Assembly (NCBI RefSeq): GCF_000695255.1
Contig: NZ_JMIB01000038.1
Location: forward strand, 62,001 to 126,000
Reading direction: 5' to 3'
DNA length: 64,000 bases
Source: Photobacterium galatheae
GTDB taxonomy: Bacteria > Pseudomonadota > Gammaproteobacteria > Enterobacterales > Vibrionaceae
Shown here: positions 35,550 to 46,400 of the stretch, piece after piece
How the letters are laid out: every line of letters begins with the position of its first letter
Numbering within the stretch: position 1 is the first letter of the stretch
Position numbers and translations under genes: made by a program
The notes under the pieces: model-generated
Databases searched by the model: none
The model's input: the letters and a program-made list of their open reading frames with translations, nothing else
Told to the model about the DNA's origin: nothing

Positions 35550-36218
35550 TCAGCCCGGCTGACTTTCCGGTGATGACTCAAAGGTGTACTTCACAATCAA
35601 TTTATTTTTTTTCACTTTCGTCGTGACCCGCACCTGACCATTCACTTCACTCAGCGATGTCAGGTGTGTGCCACCACACGGCCAGGGAGGCAATTCACCA
35701 AACCCGACCCAACGTAATCCTTTTTCGTCAGTAACGGTGTTTGCTGTCAGCCCCTGAGCAATCAGGTCAGACAACCTCACTTCAATGTCAGCCGCTTCTA
35801 CATCGGAACAGCTCGCTTCCGGTGTGAACTCAATCCGGCATTCATCCGGCCAGTGATGCGCTTTCACGGGTTTCCATCCGTATTCCTGACCGAGGTTTCC
35901 AATCACATGACCGACACTATGAAGCACCGCATGTCGCTGCCGCATGGCCTGATTCACATGCATCTTGACGGCTCCGGGAGCAAGCGGCACATCCAGCCAA
36001 TGCAAAATGACCCCATCGACTTCTTTCACTTGCAACACAGTTGCCCGTTTACCCTCAGCATTTTCCAGCTCACCTGAATCACTGGGCTGACCGCCCCCTT
36101 GTGGATGAAACAAGGTGGCATCCAGCACTGCGATATATCCGGTTTCATCCGCTTCGCACCGGATTAATTGCGCGACACCAGTCAGCTCAGACGTTGCCAT
36201 ATACAAGCGTTCTGTCAT
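35550..36218 (-). CDS. alaX: Alanyl-tRNA editing protein (AlaX family)
   Basis: A 222-residue free-standing editing domain that removes Ser or Gly from mischarged tRNA-Ala. Start at 36218 with AAGGGAG upstream. The zinc site of the family is complete: HSVGHVIG (HxxxH, about residues 96-103) and CGGTHL (CxxxH, about 185-190). The N-terminal beta-barrel shows LFHPQGGGQPSDSGEL, also conserved in alanyl-tRNA synthetase. The gene stands alone between a convergent chemoreceptor and the DoxX-like gene. Confidence 0.92.
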   Translation of the reverse strand: MTERLYMATSELTGVAQLIRCEADETGYIAVLDATLFHPQGGGQPSDSGELENAEGKRATVLQVKEVDGVILHWLDVPLAPGAVKMHVNQAMRQRHAVLHSVGHVIGNLGQEYGWKPVKAHHWPDECRIEFTPEASCSDVEAADIEVRLSDLIAQGLTANTVTDEKGLRWVGFGELPPWPCGGTHLTSLSEVNGQVRVTTKVKKNKLIVKYTFESSPESQPG

Positions 36219-36355
36219 TGATAACTCCCTTATCATTCTCTGAATGATGAACCAGCTTAATACAAAGCATGTCACCATAAAATCCATCATGAATTCAAAA
36301 GACTTTTGAGTTCAATGCACAAGTGAGAAAGACATTTCTAGTCATTCCCAGTCAT

Positions 36356-36817
36356 TCAAGGAAGCACCGGACGTTTCACACAGAAATGATATGTCCAGAA
36401 AATCAGGAGCAGTTGCAGCGGTGCCCGAATCAGCAAGTACACGGGACCCCACTGATGTCCGCCAAGTCCGACACTGTGCCATGCGGCATAAATATTGGCA
36501 GTGAAAAAGCATAGGAAAGTGGCAATGGCAATCTGACCTGCGACCTGCCGGTAAGCCGAAATAAAAATCCCGGCTGCGATCATCACTTCAAACACCCCAG
36601 TGAGATAAACAATCGCATATCGTGAAGGCAGCCAGGGCGGCAACATCTCAACCATGCCCTCAGTCGCGACAAAATGCCCGAGCGCAAAAAAGAGAAAAGC
36701 CAGGCCCAGACCATAACTGGCAAAACGATCGCGCATCTCAATGCCTCGCTTTCCAGCGAAGTAAGACAAAAGTAACGGGCTGCAAAGCAGCATTAAAATC
36801 ACCAAAGGGGTCGTCAT
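36356..36817 (-). CDS. DoxX-like membrane protein
   Basis: A 153-residue inner-membrane protein with four to five hydrophobic helices. The pattern ALGHFVATEGMVEMLPPWLP followed by YLTGVFEVMIAAGIF is that of the DoxX/DoxD-like superfamily. AGGA precedes the start. It lies 138 bases upstream of alaX on the same strand; no functional link is evident. Substrate and role are unknown. Confidence 0.8.
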   Translation of the reverse strand: MTTPLVILMLLCSPLLLSYFAGKRGIEMRDRFASYGLGLAFLFFALGHFVATEGMVEMLPPWLPSRYAIVYLTGVFEVMIAAGIFISAYRQVAGQIAIATFLCFFTANIYAAWHSVGLGGHQWGPVYLLIRAPLQLLLIFWTYHFCVKRPVLP

Positions 36818-36964
36818 AGAAGCAATCCTCGAATTTCAACGTGAACAATTGGGTGGCGGACCTACCGTGAAGAATGATGATTCCAATTGCGCCTCAGCCT
36901 CCGCTTTACCAGACACATTAAGGCGCTGAAAAAAGGGAATAAAGGCTGAAACGTTGAGTCCGGA

Positions 36965-37174
36965 CTAATTATCGATAGTTCTGGACGAACCATCGATCTT
37001 TTCGAATTCCAGCGCAGAGACACTGAAATTGCGCTGTCGTTTTTGGACGTTCTCTCGATATTGTTTCGGTGTCGTCTGGTGAATAAACTGTCTGAGTGGG
37101 TCGGAATATTGCATCACATCCTGTGTTCGCTGAATCATTTCAAGTTTTGCATCATAAACACTCAGTCCGTACAA
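36965..37174 (-). pseudogene. Possible AraC-type regulator remnant
   Basis: A 69-codon frame without an ATG start. Its middle reads DVMQYSDPLRQFIHQTTPKQYREN, resembling the end of the second helix-turn-helix of AraC regulators (FxRxFKxxxGxTPKQYR) with the FSR part worn away. No other regulator domain is nearby in any frame. Alternatively it is a chance frame. Confidence 0.35.
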
Positions 37175-37471
37175 AGAAAGAACGCACCTTCACAGAACTT
37201 TGAAGTCACCAATGCGGCGGCAATCCCCAGAACTTGCCCCAAAGCACAGATATGCAATCAAAATCACACCAAAAGATGAAACCAGTGTCCTATCTGATTA
37301 TCATCGGCTCTACAAAAAAGACTTCCCCTTCAGTCACTTCATTGTGAAGGGCGGTAGCGTGCCTGTAACAGGCTGACTGAGCCAAACCGTGGTGCTGCCA
37401 CCTATCACGTTTTAGACGTGGACATACTGTTATTGAACAACATTTCAACACGTCACAAAGGAAATTCAAGC

Positions 37472-37933
37472 ATGAGCAACGATCGACACTCTCCATCATC
37501 AAGTACCGCGATGAATGAAAAAAAATACAAGCCTTCAGTCATCAGAATTGTAAGTTACATTCATATGTTTTTATGTATTGTATTGAATGTAATCATCGTA
37601 ACATCACTTATGTCAAAGTCCTCTCCATCTGAATTAGCGTATTATGTTTATATGACTTTAGGACTATTCGCTATTTCTAGAGTGTTATCACCACATAAAT
37701 CTTTTTTAAAAGTCATTAAAGGAAAAGAATATAATTTTAAAAAAGTGATCAAAAACAATATTGGAACTGCAGTTTCGATATTTCTTTTATTAGCTTACAG
37801 CTACTTTAAGCAAAAAGAGGGTGAAGACTATTATCTCGTATTGACCTTAATTTTATCTGGACCTTATCTGCTAAATGCTTATGCAGTGTACAGAATGCAG
37901 AAGTGTCTTGAGAACAGGCTGACCGAAAGTTGA
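37472..37933 (+). CDS. Membrane protein of unknown function
   Basis: A 153-residue protein with four hydrophobic segments (residues about 25-45, 52-72, 92-108 and 118-135) and a polar N-terminus. ATG 37472 has AAGGAAA upstream; the frame is open 18 codons before. No family is recognised. It is AT-rich, like the following two genes, and contrasts with the GC-richer backbone; the three may have arrived together. A small hairpin follows. Confidence 0.65.
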   Translation: MSNDRHSPSSSTAMNEKKYKPSVIRIVSYIHMFLCIVLNVIIVTSLMSKSSPSELAYYVYMTLGLFAISRVLSPHKSFLKVIKGKEYNFKKVIKNNIGTAVSIFLLLAYSYFKQKEGEDYYLVLTLILSGPYLLNAYAVYRMQKCLENRLTES

Positions 37934-37964
37934 TTCACTGACAGAAGACGATATTTCTATTTAC

Positions 37965-37983
37965 CGCCAGTTTTCCACTGGCG
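37965..37983 (+). terminator. Probable terminator hairpin
   Basis: CGCCAGT (37965-37971) pairs with ACTGGCG (37977-37983) around TTTCC; ATTGTTC follows. It lies 32 bases after the stop of the unknown membrane protein. Confidence 0.5.
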
Positions 37984-38062
37984 ATTGTTCACGAATTGGC
38001 TGAAAAGACGCTCATACAGTTTGCGTATGATATTCATGAATCTCATGTATAAGGTGATTAAT

Positions 38063-38491
38063 TTGAAAAAGGAATTTATTTTCTCACTCAGTCTATTACT
38101 GTCAGGATGTAATTCATCCATTTCAACTGAAGATAAAGGGGAGATTTATCAAAAAAAATGGCTCGATAAAAACATTCAATCCTATAGTTTTAACTATAAA
38201 GAAACAGGATTTACACCGATTGCAGGTGACAAATGGGAAATTCAAGTTGCTGATGGTAAGGTAATTTATGTCAATTATGTTGGTTCAGGAAACCCTGATC
38301 CTTCGCTGAATCAAGACTCAGCACCAACAATTGATCTGTTATTTAAAAGAATAATTGATTGTGAGGATAAATCTTCCTGCAAAGTCACTTTAGTGGAATT
38401 CGACCAGATTAACTTTCACCCGGTTCAATATCATGCGTCGTATGGCGTCGAAGGAGAAGGATTCCAAGTGTCTCATTTTATAGTCCAATAA
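38063..38491 (+). CDS. Lipoprotein with DUF6174-like domain
   Basis: A 142-residue lipoprotein if started at TTG 38063, where AAGGTG stands six bases upstream and the lipobox LLSGC follows after 12 residues; ATGs further up (from 37985) would give an overlong leader. The mature part shows WLDKNIQSYSFNYKETG, then a VxVADGKVIYV strand and TIDLLFKRIIDC, the layout I recall for DUF6174. It is a periplasmic or surface lipoprotein of unknown role, in an AT-rich stretch. Confidence 0.7.
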   Translation: MKKEFIFSLSLLLSGCNSSISTEDKGEIYQKKWLDKNIQSYSFNYKETGFTPIAGDKWEIQVADGKVIYVNYVGSGNPDPSLNQDSAPTIDLLFKRIIDCEDKSSCKVTLVEFDQINFHPVQYHASYGVEGEGFQVSHFIVQ

Positions 38492-38622
38492 ACTTTGCCA
38501 TTTTTTCATGCTGTACCTGTATAAATTTTGAGAGCAAGTTCACCAAATATGGCATAACCTAATGAGGACGCTCATGTCATTCGGTAGGCTTCTTCTATCA
38601 AATGATAGGTTAGTGAACGAAA

Positions 38623-39315
38623 ATGAGAAAATTTGCACTCTTATTTTATTTAGTATTTGGAACAAGCGCTTTTGCAAATGATGCATTGAAAACAGCGAAG
38701 TCTCTTACTGAGTTGGTTCCCGCGGGCTATGTTGTTGTGAACCAAATGCAAGGGGACTTGAACAAAGACAACCAAGATGATTTTGTCTTGCTCATCAAGG
38801 GAACGGATAAAAGTTATATCATTCAGGATGAGTACCGTGGTGCATTAGATCGCAACCGTCGCGGAATTATTATCGCCAGAAAAAACAATGATCAATACGA
38901 GCTTATGCTGAAAAACCTTCATTGTTTTTCTTCCGAAAATGAAGATGGTGGCGTTTACTTTCCTCCCGAAATGAATATAAGCATCAACAAGGGAAATCTA
39001 TACTTTCATTATATGCATGGAAGATATGGACATTGGACTTACACATTTCGTTCTCAAAACTCTGATTTCGAACTCATTGGCTTTGATTCGAGTGTAAACC
39101 GTGGTCCCATCGTTGAACGAGCTGTCAGCGTGAATTTCATGACAAGAAAAATGCTAGTAAAAGAAAACATGAATCGCGATGAGGAAGCTGAAGAGGACGT
39201 TTTTAAAGAAACCTGGAAAAAATTCTCTTTGGCGAAACGGATAAAACTGTCCGAGGTAGATGACTTTGATAATTTGAAAATTGATAAATTAATCAATATA
39301 TCCGATTCACGATAA
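38623..39315 (+). CDS. Exported protein of unknown function
   Basis: A 230-residue protein with a signal peptide (MRKFALLFYLVFGTSAFA, cleavage before ND). An early GDLNKDNQDDFVLLIKG segment is the FG-GAP/dockerin-like acidic loop found in many exported proteins that report a value (similar to YD-rich proteins of VCBS style), suggesting a calcium site. The rest, to the charged C-terminus, is unassigned. AT-rich. The nearest gene behind it is on the other strand, so it is probably monocistronic. Confidence 0.7.
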   Translation: MRKFALLFYLVFGTSAFANDALKTAKSLTELVPAGYVVVNQMQGDLNKDNQDDFVLLIKGTDKSYIIQDEYRGALDRNRRGIIIARKNNDQYELMLKNLHCFSSENEDGGVYFPPEMNISINKGNLYFHYMHGRYGHWTYTFRSQNSDFELIGFDSSVNRGPIVERAVSVNFMTRKMLVKENMNRDEEAEEDVFKETWKKFSLAKRIKLSEVDDFDNLKIDKLINISDSR

Positions 39316-39378
39316 TATTGAAGCTTAATAAAATGGCCATGTGAAAAATAGTGAATAAACACAGAGTCACCTTAATCG

Positions 39379-39735
39379 TTATTTAAATTGATGCTGAGCC
39401 CATTCCTCATTATTTAAAGCAATGCTGTTTTGCTGAATCAGGACAGCATTGTTGCCAATATGACGGTTGATATCTCCGTCTCTGACCGTGACCAGTCCGC
39501 TGCTGTTCTTCGTGAAATCGAGACCATTTAACAGACCCGCGCTGGACGTCAGCCCCCGGACATCTCCTGACGGTAGTCTGTGTTGTTCAAGTCGCGGAAA
39601 GTCAGGCTGCCGGTAGCCAGCGCCAGATGACCGAGGTCGTTGCCGTTTTCGTCGACGGTGGCAACCAAGGCCCCGGTGACGTCGGTGTTCCCGGCGACGT
39701 TGATGTCCGCCGTATCGCCAGAGGTTAAGGTCGTA
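39379..39735 (-). pseudogene. Frameshifted orphan cdiA-like fragment
   Basis: Bases 39500-39735 are nearly identical to 42469-42704 inside cdiA (TDVTGALVATVDENGNDLGH in both). One base is lost at the SGG codons, which puts a TGA in frame. After the break the other frame continues LTSSAGLLNGLDFTKNSS like cdiA, then diverges to a different tail that ends at 39379-39381 (QNSIALNNEEWAQHQFK). No start is present. This looks like the remains of a displaced CdiA C-terminal module, as often found behind cdi loci. Confidence 0.75.
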
Positions 39736-39895
39736 GGCTGAGGTTAGGTGTTCTTGAGGTATGTGGAGGAATTGGCGGTCAAAAAGCCGCCACTAAAGTG
39801 CCTGTCTTTGCAACTATCATGTATCTGAATAACTTTACCCTAACATATATCGACCCAATCAGTTTCCAAGAGAATAATTACTGACATATGACATT

Positions 39896-40480
39896 TTATA
39901 TGTTCTTAAACTTCCAAAAATCTTTCCTTTGATGAATCCAGTACTTTTGATCATCCGGGATTAATGATAAGAAATCACCACAACTCCCTGACCAACTTTC
40001 ATATATCGTATCCTCATGATTTCTTCCCCAATCCATGTGCATAAATAGCTTTCTATCAAAATTAATATAAAAAAGTGGAAGTAAGCATACTATTTTTTGA
40101 GAAAGTAAAAAATCCTCTTTAGATAATTCATCTCCATAGACAAGATAGTTTTCAACCTTTTTGCAGAGAGCATAATCTAACACTACTTCATTATTGAATA
40201 TATCCACAGAAAAATTTCGAACATGATCCAAGTCAACATAGTTCATGAAATTTTCAGAATTCAACTTTAAAATACCATTTCTAAAATCCCTACATGCCTT
40301 GTCATACTGTTCTTTTGTTATATATCCTTTATTTAAATATGCCTGATATTCTTTTTCCCCATCCAAGCAAATATTATATTTCTTATCTATCAGCCAATAG
40401 CACTCCCGATTATTAACAAAAAAACAAACTGCGCTTTCCCCATTCCATAAATCTTCTATTAAATCATCACTAAATATCAT
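39896..40480 (-). CDS. cdiI: Candidate CDI immunity protein (CdiI position)
   Basis: A 194-residue soluble protein with no signal, starting ATGA-overlapped with the cdiA stop. It is markedly AT-rich and carries no family I recognise (MDWGRNHEDTIYESWSG near the end). The position directly behind a CdiA C-terminus, the overlap and the odd base use are those of CdiI immunity genes, which neutralise their own toxin domain inside the cell. The symbol is given by position only. Confidence 0.7.
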   Translation of the reverse strand: MIFSDDLIEDLWNGESAVCFFVNNRECYWLIDKKYNICLDGEKEYQAYLNKGYITKEQYDKACRDFRNGILKLNSENFMNYVDLDHVRNFSVDIFNNEVVLDYALCKKVENYLVYGDELSKEDFLLSQKIVCLLPLFYINFDRKLFMHMDWGRNHEDTIYESWSGSCGDFLSLIPDDQKYWIHQRKDFWKFKNI

Positions 40481-43400
40481 TTAACATACTCCTTTATAAA
40501 TTCATCTTGCGTTAACACTCGTGCGTTTGATGAATTTTTCTCTAACAACTCATCCCAAATTTTTGGCAGCTCAAGAGCTGTACCTGGTTGATTAGGATCT
40601 ACAATTTTAGGTGCATTCGGATCACGAGGTACACCTGGTATCGGCCTTTGAGGGATAGCGCTATCCATTATATTTTTATGCAAGCTTGCATCTACTTCAA
40701 ACACAACAACTGAGCCATCAGGTCGTTTATTAGTCAAATAATAAAAAGCATGATCTGCGTTTCCAACGCTAACACAAAGTTGACCACTACATCCTTGGTT
40801 AATCTTAATACTTCCATCGTTGTTTACCATAATTCTGTGCTGACTCGTTCTTGTACCAGCACCACCACCTTCAACACGAAAGTAGGTCTCAGTAGCAATA
40901 TTTTTAGCTACGCTTGTATCATCAACTGAATTGAAATCATCAACATCCTGCTTCGCCAGCACACTTTCTGGCTCAGATTCAGATGTGGGTTCAGATGGTT
41001 TCTGCTGTTTCTCCGTTGTCGTACCCAAGTGGGTCGCAGGTTTATCTGCATCAACGGGTTTCTGTCCAAACTCAAGTTTTTGCTGATGCTTCTGAGATGA
41101 AGATGGCTTCTTTACTTTTCCACTTCTCGCTTCGATAACAGTCGCCAGGGCGCCACCTGCGGCTGTTATTCCGGTAATATATGCTCCAGCTTGGTCATAA
41201 GTTAACCCAGTGATCTCCATCAAACGGACCCGAGTATCATGGTCTCGGTAATTGAGAACTAATTGCTCTGCATCCTCTAACTGATACGGCTTAGAGTCCT
41301 GAAACAGCCCTTCGGTAACAACCCATTGAACCGCTGGATAGGTACGTCCTTGCTCTAGGGATTTTTCACTGTAATTTGCCAGAACGGTCTGAGCATCCTG
41401 ATAGTTCGCTCCTTCCTTTTCCAGCGATTTGTAATACTCATAATTTTCTGTGCCATAGACGAATTGCCTTGAACATTTCGTCATCGCACACGCCGCACTC
41501 AAAAGTTCATGTTGCTTGTCCGGATCATCCCCAGCCAGCTTCTTCAAAACAGATTGCTCTGTCTCATTCGGCAAACGAAAATCCATCTCGCCACTTTGCC
41601 TGTCAGACTCAAAGTGACTCTGGTTTTGTTCAATCAGCGCACTGCCTTTCGTGCCGGTTTGGGTATTCCAGCCGCCAAACTCGCCCTTGTTTGCATTGCC
41701 GTAGTTGAAGCTCAGGTAATCTTGGGTCGCTTCTCCCATCACCTCGGCATATTGTTCGCGGTTGTCATCGTAGGTTTCACCTTCTCCCTGATGGCCGCGC
41801 TGGGCATCGATGTGGTGCTGGGTTTCATGACCAACCGTGTTTACCACATCTTCAAGGCGGGTATGTTCGCGGTCGTCGATATAAAACGTCCCGTTGGCAT
41901 AAGCGCCTTTCCCTCTGTCACCATCAAAGGTGTCAACCACAGCCAGCAGGGCTTGTGCCGGAGGAATGCCCAGCTCTGCCGACACATAACCCGACAGCGC
42001 AGCATAAGCGGCCTGCTTTTGTTCCGGTGTCGCATGGCTGTCATTCAGGACTGCTACCAGAGCCTCATTCTTCGGCTCCGTCACAAAATTCTTGGTCGCC
42101 GTGAAGAATTTCTGCTTGTTGTCCTGATGCGCAAAGAAATTCTCGACACCCTTGGCTGCATCACCCAGCAGACCAATACTTTCGTTCTGTACTGTATCCA
42201 CGACAGCATCTGCAAAGATGCCATTCCGCTTCACATCCTCCTGAATCTCTTTCCGGCCATCTTCCGTCAGCAGACGGTGGTCAAGGGTGACATCCACGTT
42301 ACCTTGCTGGCGGTCGACATCGAACAGATCCCGGCTGGTGCTTTGGGTATCGCGGTTCAGGGCAGTGAGATCGCTGTCGTCTGCAATGCTGATTTCGCCC
42401 AGCCCCAGCGTTGCGAGCGTCTTGTCTTTGCTGTAAGACGAGGTGTTTTTGTATTGCAGGCGGGTGCTGTTCTTCGTGAAATCGAGACCACCTAACAGAC
42501 CCGCGCTGGACGTCAGCCCTCCGGACATGTCCTGACGGTAGTCTGTGTTGTTCAAGTCGCGGAAAGTCAGGCTGCCGGTAGCCAGCGCCAGATGACCGAG
42601 GTCGTTGCCGTTTTCATCGACGGTGGCAACCAAGGCCCCGGTGACGTCGGTGTTTCCGGCGACTTTGATATCTGCTGTGCCGCCGGAGGTTAAGGTCGTC
42701 AGCAGCGTGTCTGAGGTGACTGAACGGCCCTTACTGGCGTTCAGGCCGCCATTCGCCCCGGTCGCGTTTCCTCCCCCATTCAGGCTGACACCACCGCTGA
42801 TCCCCGAGCCCTGATTGCTGGTGCTGTGGCGGTTCTGCACCGAGGCTACGTTGAGGTCGCCGCCGATATCCAGATTCAGCGCTTTTTCAGCCTCAACATG
42901 GGCGCCCTTGATGTTGGTGTCACCACGGGAATGGACCGTGATGGTGCTGCCCACAACGCCACTGTTAACGTAAGTGGTCGACTGACTGCGCTGCTCCGAC
43001 AGGTTCAGGCTGGCATTGAGACTGCCGCCGGTGTTGCTGCCGTGGACCGTCATCGATGCGCCGATAGTGCCGCTTTCAGTGGAAGACTGACCGGATTGGG
43101 TTTGCTGCGCAGCAACCACATTCACGGTGCCGCCATCCAAGACCACTTCTTCTTTGGCCTTGAGCACACTGCCCTGCACCAGAACCTGCTGATCGGTCTG
43201 CGTGCCGGATTTCACAACAATATTTTGACCCGAGAGCGACGAACCGCTTGCGGTCGTGCCGGTACTTTGACTGTCGGTCTGCGCGACCGACATATCCAGA
43301 TGGAGACCGGCATCAAAACCCAGCGTACTGGTACTCTGCGCAGCCGCAGCACCTTGCTTGATCAGTAAGGTGGTTTTCGAAGCAAGATCCGCCGTCGCAA

Positions 43401-46400
43401 GCGTGATGCTGGCGAGATAGAATGCTTCATCGTTTTTCACCTCTTTGATGATGCCTTTCAGCTCATCAACATCGGCAGCATCCACGCCCGGCTCATGGTT
43501 TGCCAGTGCCTGCGCCAGCGATGACAGGGTGTCTTCAAGGCTGTCCAGCTGCTTCTTGTATTGACGGTAATCCCGATTGGCCTGTTTGAGCTTGTCGGCA
43601 GACTCTTTCAACGCAATCGCGGCTTTGCCGGTTTCAACAGACTGATGCTGCACCACAAAGCTCAGCTCACCATTGCCTTTTGTATTCGATGACTGTGTGG
43701 TTTGTGTGTCGGTGACTTCCCGGATCAGAACATCGTTCGCAGCCGTCAGTTCGATGTTGCCGTGGCCGTCTTCATCGGCGTCGGCCAGCACATCAGAACC
43801 TTCAATCAGAATGTCCTCGGCAGCATTCATCAGCACCGTGCCTTTACCAATGATGGACGCACCGCGATGGGTGGTGGCATCGGTCTTGCTGTCCGATTTT
43901 TCGTACTCGGCTTTCGCCAGCGTCAGCCTGGCCTGACCGTCATCAAAACTCACCGACTCATACGGATTCACCACCGACTTCAGGGCATCTTTCACATCAA
44001 CCGACAAAGACTCCGAAGACGACCAGGTGGTGTGCGTTTCTTCCGCCGCCAGCACGGCAACGCTGCCGGTATCGGCCGTGAAGCTGGCATCGGTTTCTGC
44101 GCTGACATCAGAGCCAATCACGGTCACACTGCCGCCTTTGACATTCACCGCTCCGCCCGACGTCAGCGCACTGCCTTTGGCGGTGTTGTGGATTTCGCCC
44201 TGACGCGCTGAATCCATCGCGAACAGATCACCGCCTCTGAAGGCACCGTACTCCTGCGCAAAAGTCTCGTGCTGTCGGCTTTCCTGCCCGGCGGCGATGA
44301 TCACCTCATCCACCGCGGTGGCATTGAGATTGCCGCCCGCCTCAACCTCACTGGCGATCAGTTCAATGGTTTTACCCGAGGTGATGTCGATATTGTCGCT
44401 GCTCATCATGCCGCTGACATTGAGCAGCATTGCGGAATCCAAGTCGGATTTGTGTGAGCCAGAGAAACCGCCGAAGCCTTTTTTGATTTTCTCGTCACGA
44501 CTGAAGGTGCGGTATTGCTGGGCGTACACGCCAACGCTGCCGTCGGCTGAAGCTTCAATGCCTTCACCGGCTTTGAAATTGGCACCAATCAGCGTGATAT
44601 CGCTGTCGCCACCGGCCATCTGCACATCATCGTACTGCTGAGCCTTTACGATGATTTTGCCGCCAGCGGTCACATCAGCGCCGACAACCGTTTCAGTCAG
44701 CGACTCCTGAATCTTGGTCTCTTTGCGGCCAAAAGATTTCTTTCGGGTGGTCTCGTCATAGTGATATTCACTGTCATTCACCGCCTGGAAGGTCACATCA
44801 CCTTTTGCCAGCGCGACCACATCGCCTTGCGTGGTGATCTGGCTGCCGGTGGCTGTGATGTCGTTGCCCGACTGAATGAAAACACCGTCGTTCGCCGCCA
44901 TCTGTGTTCGCTGATGCTGTTTCAGATGACTGACTGATTTGCTGTTACCAGAGGTCTCGCTGCTGAAGCTTTCGTTGACCAGGGTATTCAGGGCAACGTC
45001 CCAGCCCGCGACCATCGCCAGTTTGCCCTTGGTTTCCATGTCGGATGCGGTGACCGAAATATTCTCACCGGCATCCACACTCAGATCGCCGCCGGAAGAC
45101 ATGCGGGATCCCAGCACGGCCACGTTCAGTTGTTCCTGATCGCGCGTTTTCATGTATTCGCGATCGGTTTCAGCGGTCAGAATGATGTCTTTTTCGGCTT
45201 TGAGGCTGAGGTCGCTTCCGGCAGAGACCTCCGCGGCTGTATTCAGAATCGAGCCGCCAGCATTCATCGTCACCTTGCCACGACCGCTGATCGTGGCGGT
45301 ATCGCCGACACGGGTTCCGGTGTGCACCACACCGCTGGCATTCTCTGCCGTGGTCACAGTGCCGTCCTGCGTGATACTGATGTGCTCAACCTCAGTCCGG
45401 TTGATGATGTCGCCTTTTTGGGTGGTCAGGGCGATATTCTCTCCGGCAATCGAACCACTGACATTCTGGATATCATTCACGGCATCCAGCGCAATCTCAC
45501 CGCCAGCCGTCATACTGCCGCCCAGATTACTGATGCTGTCGTCACTGACCAGATGCAGTTTGCCCTGACTGTCCATCTGGCCGCTGTTGACGATATTCCC
45601 GGCCTTGGCATACACCTCAGCACCGCTGATCAGCGCACCGCCATCCAGGTTGTCCTGCGTGACTTTCGACAGATACAGCTTGGGTGCCAGCACCTGCTGG
45701 CCTTTGACCTCAACCGGTTCCCACCAGACAATATCCTGCGTCAGTCCGGCGACCTGCTCTGGTGTAAGCGCCACTCCGGCTTGCAGATTCAGGCTGTGTT
45801 TCTGCTGACCTGCGTGATCCAGCAATTGCTGCATCTGCGCGAGATCCGTCCCGATATCGTCATGGAGATAACGCTTGCCCGTTTGTTCGAAAATGGCCGT
45901 GGTGATCGTGCGGGTATCGTAGAAGGCATCACCCAGCACCTTGAGATCTTTTTCCGGATTAAAACCGATACTGTCGAAGAAATAATCAGAACCCAGGAAC
46001 TGATCCAGATTCGTCAGTGCCGGATTGGTCTCGATCAGGTAGTGGCTGTCGGGGCCATGGTTATACACGAACAGGCCATTCGGGCTGGTTGGCAATCTGA
46101 AATCTGGAAAAGCGACGCGACTACCAAGATCCAACGGACTGCCCGAAGCGGTTGTGTCAGTCAGTTGCTTCGACGGACGACCCGCATTGGATGAGCCGGT
46201 ATTCGACTGAATATCAGAGTTGTTCAGCTTCTTTTTGACATTGAGAACGGTTTTACCACCGGATGAGATGGTGGACGAGACAGTGCCGACATTCGATGAC
46301 GTGGTATTTTTACCGGTTAAACCATAGGTAAAACTTTTAATGCCATTGTGAGATTTTAATCTGTAAGTCGCTCTGGTGGTGTAAACACCGGTTTGATAGC

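Noticed and set aside
37361-37420. Integron attC-like or other recombination site
   Set aside because: There is a short GCCTG-TAA-CAGGC palindrome, but no R box/L box pairs, no repeat of it elsewhere and no integrase gene.
45130-46194. Long plus-strand frame (354 codons) inside cdiA
   Set aside because: Antisense to well-conserved haemagglutinin repeats, no family signature and skewed residue content; the same holds for 41509-42495 and 51517-52548 (antisense to the RND pump).
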